A DNA stretch of 64,000 nt. It comes from Endothia cerciana (Eukaryota > Ascomycota > Sordariomycetes > Diaporthales > Cryphonectriaceae). Below are positions 55,312-64,000 of the stretch, one piece after another. Position numbers and translations under genes: made by a program. Position 1 is the stretch's first letter; each line of letters opens with the position of its first letter. Under the pieces are notes generated by a model, which was not told the origin of the DNA, did no database searches, and saw only the letters and a program-made list of their open reading frames with translations. The stretch spans positions 310,001-374,000 of the forward strand of contig JALRMH010000015.1 in the NCBI GenBank assembly GCA_026119935.1, in the 5' to 3' direction.

Positions 55312-57234
55312 CTATGATGCACCACACTTGTCCACGATCAGGCTCGCGTTGACGCCCGCAAGCCCATCGAAATACCTGTAGAGCCCAGCATTAGCAACAG
55401 CTTCAGGGGGGTGCAAGGATAACCTCGAGGAGGAGGGCCACCTACGCCAGCAACGTCTCCACAGGGAGCATATCCATCGTCCCGAGGCTCGGATTCGACG
55501 AGTTCAACACCTTCCCGCCCCAGAGCACCCTCACGTAATGTCCACCGCCAGCCGTCCGCTTCTCCTTCTCCGCCCCCGCCGCGGCGCCGCCCCTCCAGAG
55601 CTCGAAGACGACCTCGCTCCCCATCCCCGGCCAGACCATGACGTCCGCCTGGAGGATCCCCAGCAGGCGGCTCACGCTCCCGTCGTGCGCCACGTTGTGG
55701 AACCACACCGCCGTCCCCGCCCCGTCCAGCACCGCCCGGAGGTGCGCGGCGAGCTCCGCGACCCACACCCCGAAGGACCCTACGCTCGCCGCCAGCGCCT
55801 CCGCGCCGCCGTCCCGGTAGATCCGGCTGTACTCCCAGTTCCCGAGCCGGTACACCTCGTCGGCCATGTCCTGCGTGACGCAGTCCGCCGTGTCGCTCAC
55901 CAGCCCCGCGGCCCCGCCCCCGCCCGCCGTGGCGTTGACCAGCTTGCACGGCAGCGGCCTCCCGTGGCACTGCCGGGCCGAGAGGTTGTCGTAGTAGTGG
56001 TCGAGGCTCGCGTGGAAGCCCTCGTCGCCCGGGGCGACGCCCGAGATCCCGTCGAGCTCGGCGTACAGGGGCGCCGCGGCGCCGAGGTGCGCCTGCCAGG
56101 CCGAGCTGTTGCCGCTCTCGATGTCGCCGAACCGGGCCGTGGAGGAGGCGCACGCGTAGTCCGGCTCGAGGCTGTCGACGCCGTCGGGCTGGATGAGGAG
56201 CGGCACGGAGGCCGCGGCGCTGCCCCACATCCCGCCGATCACCATGCCCGCGACCTCGGAGGTGATGACGTTGTTGGTCACCCGGTACCTGACCCTGTCG
56301 CGCCAGCCCGCGTCGGTCCTCGCCGGCAGGAGGCCGAGGAGGCCGCCGTAGACCCCGTAGAGGTCGGCGCCGTGCTGCCACGAGTCGTCCAGCCCGGCCG
56401 CCGTGATCTGGGGGAACTGGCAGCTGCCCTTCCACCCCGCGGCGGGCGCCTCGAAGGGGTTCGTGAAGCCGGCGACGTCGCCCGCGACCTGCCAGTAGGC
56501 CTGCGCCGAGGCGTTGCGCCCCGCGCCGGGGGCGGCCGAGGACGGGTCCGAGAAGGGCTCGGCGAAGTAGTACAGCCCTTCGTCGTCGCAATCCCATGTG
56601 TAGGACTCCACGGGGAAGGAGTTTGCTGCGTAGGGGGTGCGCTTGTGGTGGCGGTGGATCTTTGGGGGGGGGGGGTCCGTCAGCACGCGGTCTCCCTCCT
56701 CCTCTGAGGAGGGCTCATGTGGGAAAAGGGGAAGGCCCGTGCATCAACAGGCCTCACTCCGCGTTTCCCCTCGCGATGGCGAGGGCGGCGGGGACTCACC
56801 AGCTCCACGTAGACAAGCTCGTACTCCTCCCCCGGCACGACATACTCCCTCTTCCGTACGTGAGGCATATTACACCAATTGTACGTCCCATACTCCTCAT
56901 CCGGCGTGTACGACGAGTTGTAGATGAACCCGTACACGCCCGTGGTGCTGTTGCTGACCACGTTGGTCAGGTTGTTGACCAGCGTCTGCGACGGCGCGTA
57001 CCAGCCCAGATCGACCGCCGCCGTCGGGCCCGCCATGTCTTCTGCGGGTGGTGATGGCGCCGGCGGTGGTGAGGCGGCGGCAAGGCCGGGGAGTATAATA
57101 GCTGGTGCCTTGGTCAGGACGGGGACGACGCCGCGGCGCGCGAGCAGGGAGAGCACGAGGAGCACGATGCCGAGGCCGGCGAGGAGCAGCTTGCTCGCGC
57201 GTGAGAGGCGCGGGATGAGCCTGAGGGGAGGCAT
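55312..57234 (-). CDS. Histidine phosphatase (acid phosphatase-like), membrane-anchored
   Basis: Three exons: 57234-56800, 56659-55446 and a 64-nt terminal exon 55375-55312, giving 570 aa. The terminal exon restores a natural ending (FDGLAGVNASLIVDKCGA), whereas readthrough stops immediately at TAG 55442-55444. A single hydrophobic segment at 15-32 follows a basic start, so a type II anchor or uncleaved signal is likely. The catalytic phosphohistidine motif is HRHHKRTPYA (147-156), a variant of RHG-x-RxP. The distal proton donor lies in FHNVAHDGSV (His-Asp). Many Asn-x-Ser/Thr sites suggest a lumenal or extracellular catalytic domain. Substrate unknown; phytase or general phosphomonoesterase activity is possible. 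Confidence 0.85.
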
Positions 57235-57688
57235 CCATTCTTATGTTGGGATTGCAATCCCACGTGGGAGGGGTCCTGTGGTCACAGTTCCAGCCCGGCA
57301 GACAGACAGGCGTAGACGCCTTCGGGAACATGCATGCAGTGGGAATTGGGTTCTCTACGTCCGTAGTCCCCACCGAAAATCCCTGGTACTTATGCCTGGT
57401 CGGCGCTACACGTGTGCCGGAAGGAAAATCCCGACTGGTGGGATGGAAATGCATGGACTGAGTCTGATGATGACTTCGGATGAACACACACCCAGGAGTC
57501 CACTCCCTGACGATCGACCTGATCATGGTAAGGACACATTGCCATGGAGTGTGTAGTCTGTCTTCAGAACAGATATTTTATGAGTGGAATAGGGCATATA
57601 TGTGTCTCGCGAGAGGATAGTGGGGACCGAGCCCCCTGCTGGACACTATGACCGGCGCGACCAGACCCCCTTGCGACCGCCGACATCC
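57235..57688. other. Intergenic between phosphatase promoter and TilS 3' end
   Basis: Nothing recognised. Confidence 0.5.
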
Positions 57689-60093
57689 TCACATCGCCTC
57701 AACTGGTGGGGACCTCTTCTCTCCCCTTTCCCTCTTTTCGTTTTTTTTTCTTGCCCCCGGCTTCGGCCTCAAGGCTGCCCGCCTCCTCCCCCCGGTACAC
57801 CTCCCGGTCCATCTCCTTGTCGCGCCCATCCTCGCCCTCGTCCTCGTCCTCGCCCGTTCGGCCAGTGCCAGCTCCTCCTCATTCCTCATGGTACCTTCCA
57901 GCATCCGCCGGTCGACCCGCCTGTACCTGATTGCGTACTGAATCCAGTTCTGCAGCCCCGGCCTCGCAATTCCTAGCGTGGGCAGCGCGACCAGCACCCT
58001 CTTGTCATCCCTGGCCCAGTGTCCCGGCACCCAGCTCTTCTCGCTATCGTCCCCCCTAGCCCGCTCCCACTCGAGCGCGGCTGCATACGCCGCCCTCCGG
58101 TGCACGGTCGTCAGCTCCCTCCAGTGCCGCCGCGCCTCGACCTCGGTCAGCATCTCGGCCTTCTGACGCTCCGCAAAGTTCTGATACCTCCCCACGGCGT
58201 GGGCAAAGTCCCCCGCCGTGTAGATCGCGGGGAGCGTGTATCGCACCTTGCCCGGCGCGTGGACCTTGAGCAGGGCCATCAGCTCGTCGCGGCTCCGGTC
58301 GTCGGCGAGCGAGTCGCGGAAGGCCTTGGCGTGCTTGAGGTCGAAGGGCGCGACGGCCGCGTGCACGGGGCTGCGGTTGCGGATGGTCACCCAGAACCGC
58401 CCGTCCCAGAGCTTCCAGCCCCCATGCTGGGCGGGCCAGCGCCACTGGTCGGGCCGCCTGCGCCAGCGGTGGCGGAGTCGGAGGCGGCCGTAGTTGATCT
58501 GCGGGAGGGCCTGTCCGGACACGTAGGGCTGGCGGGCGAGGAGCCACTGCAGAGGGGCGTTCGGTTTGGGCGACGGTCTGACGGGGACAAAGTGGACGCC
58601 GGACATGTTGAAGGCCTTCGGGCTTTTCGGGTACCCGGATGGGATGTCGTTGAGCGAGGGGAAGAGTCGAGGGACCGAGTTTGGCAGATTGCTCGAGAAC
58701 GCCCCCGGCGGCTCGGGTGTCACCATGGCGATTAGCCTCTTGACCAACAGGAGCGCAATCTGGCGGTAGTGCTCGAGACGCTTCTGGCGCCGGGCCTTGT
58801 TGTCCTGGCCCCTCCGCAGGCGAGGTGGCCGGAAGGATGGCAGCTGCACCACCACGGTCCCCGCCGTGGACTTGAAATCCTTCACTACCGTGCGCCTGAG
58901 CACCCTGTCTACCTCAGCCTCGTCGGATGCTGCCTGCCTCCTGAGCCGGTTCGACATCTCCAGCACGGCAGGTTTCTGCAGCGCGACAGGTAAGGTGTGG
59001 CTCACGTAGAGATGTCTCACGGCGTTCCTCATCGTAAGGGTCCTATCACCATTCGTAGCGTCCTCGAACCACGGGACACCATTGGCCTCGCACGTGGCCA
59101 CCAGCCTGTCCTTGGTGAAGTCCAACAGGGGGCGATATATCGTGACCCCGCCGTCCTCCACGTCGAGGGGCGCTGCCCGTACCGCCCATCTCGTCCGCCG
59201 CACGTACGCATCGAACTCATCCTCTGCGAACGCGTCCACCCTCGCGCCCCCGAGGAGCTCCCGGGCGACCGCGTCCGGGTCCATGTCGGCCATGATCTTG
59301 GCGCGGACCCCCTTCAGCTCGTACTTGGTAGGCCGGTATTCGATTATCGGGCTGGTGGACGCCTGGTCGTCCACAAAGCCGCTCTGGTACGCGCCGTGAA
59401 TGTCATGGCACTCGGGGATGTCCGTGGCCGTGCGCATGCCCAGCAGCCCCGCCCTGCCGTGACCCGACATCAGCCGCATGAGGACGGTCTCATACTGGTC
59501 GTCCTGGTGGTGCGCGAGGAACAGGCTGGCGATGCGGCACTGGGCGCACATCACCGCTATGCGGCGGTACCGCAGACGCCGTGCGAGGGTCTCGAAGTTG
59601 GGCAGGTCCTTGGGGTGCGAGACGCCCGCGGCCTCGAGGGCCTCGCGCCAGCGGATGCCCAGCTGCCGGGCGCGCAGGCCGAAGCGCTCCTGCAGGACCT
59701 GGGTGACGGCGCACGCCTCCCGGTCGCTGCCCTCGCGGAGCCGGTGGTCCACGGTGATGCAGGAGTAGGCGAGGACGGGGTTGTCGGCGACCCACATGCG
59801 CCGGTACTCACGGTGGGCGCGCCAGCTTAGGTAGGCCAGGGCCATGGAGTCCACCCCGCCGCTGATGGCCAGAGCTGGGGGAGGGGGGGATGTCAGCCGA
59901 GATATATAGACCCATGATGAGGAGGAGTCTGGGGAGTCGAGAAGTCACGCAGTTCAGACTCACCCACGGGCCGGGGCTGGCTGCCACGGGCCCCCGGAAA
60001 TCGTGGAGGGCATATCGCCTGGAGGGCGTCGACGAACTCGTCGACGGAGATGGGCCTTGCAGTACGGTGAAGCACTCGTGGTACGTGGGTCAT
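57689..60093 (-). CDS. tRNA(Ile)-lysidine synthetase (TilS-type PP-loop ATPase), probably mitochondrial
   Basis: Exons 60093-59964 and 59874-57689 encode 771 aa. The N-terminus is Arg-rich and free of acidic residues early on, consistent with a mitochondrial presequence. The PP-loop motif SGGVDS (residues 48-53) is formed just after the splice junction. AHHQDDQYETVLMRL and LMSGHGRAGLLGM are TilS hallmarks, as are the YRPLLDFTK and GVPWFEDATN segments. The enzyme converts C34 of the AUA-decoding tRNA-Ile to lysidine. The C-terminal half (about 400-771) is long and basic and ends in a low-complexity Lys/Arg tail; it has no counterpart in bacterial enzymes that I recognise. It is divergent from the SAM carrier gene, with 635 bp between the starts. 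Confidence 0.88.
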
Positions 60094-60564
60094 CCCGCCA
60101 TCATATACGGTGCCCCATCCTCATCAAAGCAGTCGGTCCTGCCGGTTGGGACGAACGAGTGTGCCGTGCTTGAGGGGCGTGCCGCGTAGGTGAGGGGGGG
60201 AGAGAGAGAGAGAGAGAGAGAGAGTGAGAGAGAGAGAGTGAGAGAGAGAGAGCTTCACGAGCGGTGCTCGCCAGGGCGGGACGGAAAAGATTCTCAAATG
60301 GCCGGTTTTGGGTGGCCCTGTAATCCCGTACTACTGGTAATGGTATAGTGGGGTTGGAGGTGCCCAGGGTCCCTGGGGGCCAGGGAGCTCTGGCCACTGA
60401 AAGCGAAAGCCACAGGGCCTCGGCAGCAGGGGTGCTGTAGTCCCTGGACGGCGAAGTCGGAGGAGTTCGCGAATTTCCAGCTTCTCTTTCGACCGACCCT
60501 AACTAAACCCCTCAACAAACAGCAACGTCCTCACAGTCGATCACGACCAAGACCGCTCCCGGCC

Positions 60565-60598
<34 letters not shown>

Positions 60599-60728
60599 CC
60601 TCCCCCCCCTCGAAATGCTTCCCAGGATATAGTCCAGTCCCTCGAGAGTCCTCAACCCCTCCGACCCCTCCCCCACCCTCTCTCTCCTCCTGCAGACGAC
60701 ACCCAGAGACACACCTACACACACAGAG
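60094..60728. promoter_or_regulatory. Shared divergent promoter region of TilS and SAM carrier genes
   Basis: This 635-bp interval separates two divergent starts. It contains an interrupted (GA)n run (60199-60252) nearer the TilS gene and CTCGTC hexanucleotide repeats (about 60567-60600) in the leader of the carrier gene. No other gene fits. Both flanking products are predicted mitochondrial, so co-regulation is plausible. Confidence 0.45.
60199..60252. repeat. GA microsatellite
   Basis: Interrupted GA dinucleotide run of about 54 bp in the divergent promoter. Confidence 0.9.
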
Positions 60729-61673
60729 ATGTCCTCCACCCCCGCCAACCCGCCCTTCACCTCCGCCCTCCTCGCCGGCGGCATAGCCGGCACCACCGTC
60801 GACCTGACCCTCTTCCCCCTCGACACGCTCAAGACCCGCCTCCAGTCCTCCGACGGCTTCTTCGCCTCGGGGGGCTTCCGCGGCATCTACAGGGGCGTCG
60901 GCTCCGCCGCCCTCGGGTCCGCCCCCGGCGCGGCCCTGTTCTTCTGCACGTACGAGGCCGCCAAGTCGTTCTGCGCGGACCTGCGGCGGGCGGCCGGCTC
61001 AGCGGCGGCGTCGTCAGCGGCGGTGGGGGAGGCCGGGGGGCGCGGCGGCGGGGGCGGCCACGCGGTGGACCACATGCTCGCCGCGTCCCTGGGCGAGATC
61101 GCCGCCTGCGCAGTCCGCGTCCCCACCGAGGTGGTCAAGCAGCGCGCCCAGGCCGGCCAGCACGGCGGGTCGTCGCTCTCGTCGCTGCGCGCGATCCTGT
61201 CCCTGCGCGCGACGGGCGCCGGCCTGCCGGGCGTCCTCCGCGAGCTCTACCGCGGCTGGGGCATCACCGTCCTCCGCGAGGTGCCCTTCACCGTCATCCA
61301 GTTCCCCATCTGGGAGTCCCTCAAGGCCTGGTCGCGCCGCCGCCAGCAGCTCGACCCCCGGCGCGGCGAGGACGTGTCCGCCGCCGAGAGCGCGCTCTAC
61401 GGCAGCGCCGCCGGCGCCGTCGCCGCCGGCATCACCACCCCGCTGGACGTGCTCAAGACCCGGGTCATGCTGAGCAGCCAGCAGACCGGCGTGGGCGAGA
61501 TCGTGCTGTCGATCCTGAGGCAGCATGGGATACGGCCCTTCTTCGCCGGCATCGGGCCCAGGGTCACGTGGATCAGCGTGGGCGGTGCGGTCTTTCTGGG
61601 GAGTTACCAGTGGGCCGTGAATGCGCTCGAGGCCGGCCGGGTGAGGAGAGGAGCTGATCTGGGGCTGCCTTGA
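60729..61673 (+). CDS. PET8: Mitochondrial S-adenosylmethionine carrier
   Basis: A 314-aa intronless mitochondrial carrier protein. Three repeats each carry the Px[DE]xx[KR] signature: PLDTLKTRLQ, PTEVVKQRAQ and PLDVLKTRVM. Repeat-linked glycines (GIYRGVGSAALGSAPGAALFF, LYRGWGITVLREVPF) match the SAM-carrier subgroup (yeast Pet8, human SLC25A26). A Gly/Ala-rich insert (about 90-115) in the first matrix-side loop is an unusual low-complexity addition. The protein imports S-adenosylmethionine in exchange for S-adenosylhomocysteine, supplying mitochondrial methylation and cofactor synthesis. ATG 60729 is the first in frame. Confidence 0.9.
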   Translation: MSSTPANPPFTSALLAGGIAGTTVDLTLFPLDTLKTRLQSSDGFFASGGFRGIYRGVGSAALGSAPGAALFFCTYEAAKSFCADLRRAAGSAAASSAAVGEAGGRGGGGGHAVDHMLAASLGEIAACAVRVPTEVVKQRAQAGQHGGSSLSSLRAILSLRATGAGLPGVLRELYRGWGITVLREVPFTVIQFPIWESLKAWSRRRQQLDPRRGEDVSAAESALYGSAAGAVAAGITTPLDVLKTRVMLSSQQTGVGEIVLSILRQHGIRPFFAGIGPRVTWISVGGAVFLGSYQWAVNALEAGRVRRGADLGLP

Positions 61674-62330
61674 TGAGCAAGAAAGCCAACACGACGCTCA
61701 CTGCGGCGAACGTGGGTTGTGGTCGACGGCCCCTGGGCGACGAAGGCCCGCCCACCTGGAGCTAGGCCAGGCAGCGAGGTTTTTGCTGTGACACCGAGAT
61801 GCACATTCCGCTCCGGACATTATACGTCCCTGTACCTAATATTGTACCCAAATACCAGCTTTAAGAGCATCCGCATTAAACACCCCCGGCCTGCCGCCGC
61901 GAGACAGCTACCTCGCTATGTACATTATGTACGTATGAACAGAGACCGCGAGCTCTGCGTCCCCAGAACAATACCCTTTAGACAAGTCATAGCAAGAATT
62001 ATTCAACGCCATGCCAGCTGCATATCCGCCGAAGTCACGCTGTCCCTCACGTCCAAGATCGCTACGCTCTCCGCTGGGGTGGTCGCAAGCTCAGTACTGT
62101 ACTTAGGAGGCGCCCCAGGATATCCGGGACCAGCTCCGTAGGACCGGGCTCCATATCAGCAGAAGATCCATTCCTGAAGGGTCTCTCCAATCGGCAGGCT
62201 AAATCGTTCAGCTTCTCGCCGGCATTCAGCAAGTCGTCTGTATGCCCTTTTGCGCCCAGCCCTTCACCCTCCGTGAAACCTTCCTCAATACTATCCGCAT
62301 CCAGAGCTGCCGCCCAAAATGCCTGCGAAA
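61674..62330. other. Convergent intergenic region
   Basis: Between the 3' ends of the carrier gene and the WDR48-like gene. A 140-codon plus ORF (61719-62141) shows no family resemblance. No supportable gene. Confidence 0.45.
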
Positions 62331-64000
62331 CTATGCAACCGCTGTTGGTGGGACAGGTTGTGGCGGCTGCGCATCAGAGGCATCGTCGCTTGGCGTGGGT
62401 CCATCACTGGGCGCTTCTCCCTCCGATGCTGCGGGGGCCTCAGCGGCCGGAAGGGGAATCTCTTTCTTGCCGTTGGCCTTGTAGTATAGAACGACGTCGT
62501 TACCGCCCTTCCAAATATAAGCCCGCATGGTAGCCAGGGTCATGTTGACCGGGAGTAGCTGAGGCTGGTGTCAGCAGTTGAACTACCAGGTCCATCTCCG
62601 ACAGTCCCCAGACTTACCTGGTCATTGCAGTATAGCTCGAGATACTCCTCCGGCTTCAGCGCCGCCGGGTCCCCCTCGGATTTACTCTCCGCCTCTTCCA
62701 GGGTCGGGTCGATTCGCTCCGCCACATACGCCAAGATCTTCTTCACCCGCAACATTTTATTAGCATTGAGGCGGTTGTTTCCATCGGCTGACGTGAGGAC
62801 GGGAAGCCCAGAATCTGGCCAGGAATGCAGGACAAATGAGACCTTGACCGGCTCTTTCTGGGGAGTCCTGTTGAGGAGCAGCACGTCGCCGAGCCACTGC
62901 GGCGCGCACTTCTCGATATCGTCCGCCTCGAGTCCGACAGAGTCCACCGTCCCACGGTACAGCTCAGCACTCCCACCGGATGTCTCCTCCTGGATAATGA
63001 CCTTGGTCCCAGGGGGCAGCTTAAGAACGGGGGTCTCGTTGGGCAAGCTAGGCGTGATCTTGGTCTCGACGTGCTTCTCTGGAGTCTCGGCGAGGTGCTT
63101 CTCGTACTCGTTCTGTATCTTCTGCACGACACCCAGGAAGTTATCGTCGAACTCCTTCTCCGGCTCATGATTGGACGACGATTCGGATTCTGCCGCCTTC
63201 TCGTCCGCGACCGCAGACTTCTCTGCTACCGATGCTGAGCCTGATCTGCCCAACTTCTTGGTTCCAAAGGACATGCCCATACGGAACTTCTTGCCGAAAG
63301 GTGACTTAGCATCTCCCTTGTCCTTTTCCTTCTCTTTGTCCTTGCCATCCTTGCCATCTTCAGATCTGTTGGTCTTGTCCTCGGCTTGTTCGGTGGCCGC
63401 CGGCTTCGCACTCTGGCTGCTATTGACGGCATTGATCGCGTTGGAGAAATAGTCGTCTCGGTCTTGTAACTGCTGGCCGGCTGCAGAGGCCAAAGGGCTC
63501 CCGGGGCCTACACCGTCCTCCTTGAAGCCTGGTAGGATTGGCGTCGCAAGTCCAATACCCATCCCACCTGGTGTCATCGGCACGTACTGAGCGCCATTAG
63601 CTCTTGGGGTGGCCAGTGTCTCGACGGCTTGTTCCCAGCCGCCACTGCCAGGTAGCTGGGTTGTGATCGGGTCAGCTTTTGCTGCTGCGTTGCGCGATTC
63701 CACTGTTTCGTTTAGCTTGTGACGATGGGCCTCGTCACGCTTAATCTCTTCATCTATCAACTTGGCGAAAAGATACCGCAGGATCCATTTGCCGTAATTT
63801 ACTGGAAGCCGGAGTCAGTACATACATCAAGCCAAGTGACCCACGGTCACCCAACTCACTTCTTTGGTCGTCTCGAAACTCAACTGGTCCGTCAAGCTCA
63901 AGCTCATCGGCATACATCTCGGCATCGAAGCAGTTGAACGGCTCCAGAACAACTGTCAGGTTTCCAGAGCTTGTGTCCACCGAGCACCATGGCGACACGT
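62331..64000 (-). CDS. WDR48/Bun107-like protein, C-terminal part (cut at window end)
   Basis: Visible exons are 64000-63860 (partial), 63801-62618 and 62558-62331, totalling about 516 aa of C-terminal sequence. The first visible residues (WCSVDTSSGNLTVVLEPFNCFDAE), the NYGKWILRYLFAKLIDEEI block and the C-terminal ubiquitin-like region (VSFVLHSWPDSGLP, KMLRVKKILAYVAERI, YLELYCNDQ-LLPVNMTLATMRAYIWKGG) match the DUF3337 part of WDR48/UAF1 and fission-yeast Bun107. A charged Lys/Asp/Glu linker lies between. The missing N-terminus should contain the WD40 propeller. Such proteins bind and activate deubiquitinases of the USP1/USP12/USP46 class. Confidence 0.88.

Noticed and set aside
55338..56707. 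Long ORFs in other frames over the histidine phosphatase (55338-56597 minus, 55538-56707 plus)
   Set aside because: Arg/Pro/Gly-rich shadow translations of a GC-rich gene; the phosphatase frame has catalytic motifs and splice-supported ends.
58019..59830. Long plus ORFs across the TilS gene
   Set aside because: Mirror frames of a GC-rich coding exon; the PP-loop and TilS motifs are on the minus strand.

Overview
The window is nuclear DNA from a filamentous ascomycete (Pezizomycotina), most likely a Sordariomycete. Genes are interrupted by short introns (about 45-120 nt, GTRNGT donors, CTRAY-like branch points, AG acceptors). Coding exons are strongly GC3-biased, starts often sit in a CACCATG-like context, and several families are typical of this group: spherulin-4-like proteins, Helo-like/ankyrin proteins, Dal5-type permeases and five-domain GH35 beta-galactosidase. 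No tRNA, rRNA, CRISPR array, or intact transposon was recognised.

Left part (1-28 kb) is an accessory-rich mosaic. After a partial Ser/Arg/Pro-rich ORF at the left edge come an SDR oxidoreductase (2.7 kb), the spliceosome-disassembly G-patch protein TFIP11/Ntr1 (4.3-7.2 kb) and a small secreted protein with two Cys modules (8.7 kb). A run of four catabolism-type enzymes follows at 10.5-15.6 kb: a metallo-beta-lactamase-fold lactonase, a beta-hydroxyacid dehydrogenase, a carboxymuconolactone-decarboxylase-like protein and a D-2-hydroxyacid dehydrogenase. Next is a decayed zone (17.4-19.7 kb) with a frameshifted spherulin-4 pseudogene, a broken member of an uncharacterised fungal family, and a ~16-bp minisatellite whose centre is AT-enriched in a way that resembles RIP. 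A six-exon secreted GH35 beta-galactosidase and a mitochondrial D-lactate dehydrogenase follow.

Middle part (28-40 kb) opens with about 5 kb without a supportable gene. Then come housekeeping genes: bifunctional 6-phosphofructo-2-kinase/fructose-2,6-bisphosphatase, the ribosome-biogenesis helicase HAS1 and a Qc-SNARE (SYN8-like).

A second accessory patch (40-51 kb) holds a Dal5-type MFS permease, a Helo-like-N/ankyrin protein related to fungal STAND/NLR architectures, an Asp/Glu-racemase-superfamily enzyme and a truncated cytochrome P450 relic. Permease plus racemase suggest uptake and conversion of a small nitrogenous or acidic compound, but this is inference.

Right part (51-64 kb) carries mannitol 2-dehydrogenase, a small secreted two-exon protein, a membrane-anchored histidine phosphatase, a bacterial-type tRNA(Ile)-lysidine synthetase divergently paired with the mitochondrial S-adenosylmethionine carrier, and the C-terminal part of a WDR48/Bun107-like protein cut by the window end. 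No wholly new system is proven. The strongest leads are the two small catabolic patches, the Helo-like/ankyrin gene, the two-module secreted protein, a perfect 14-bp inverted repeat at 7.76 kb and the decayed minisatellite.
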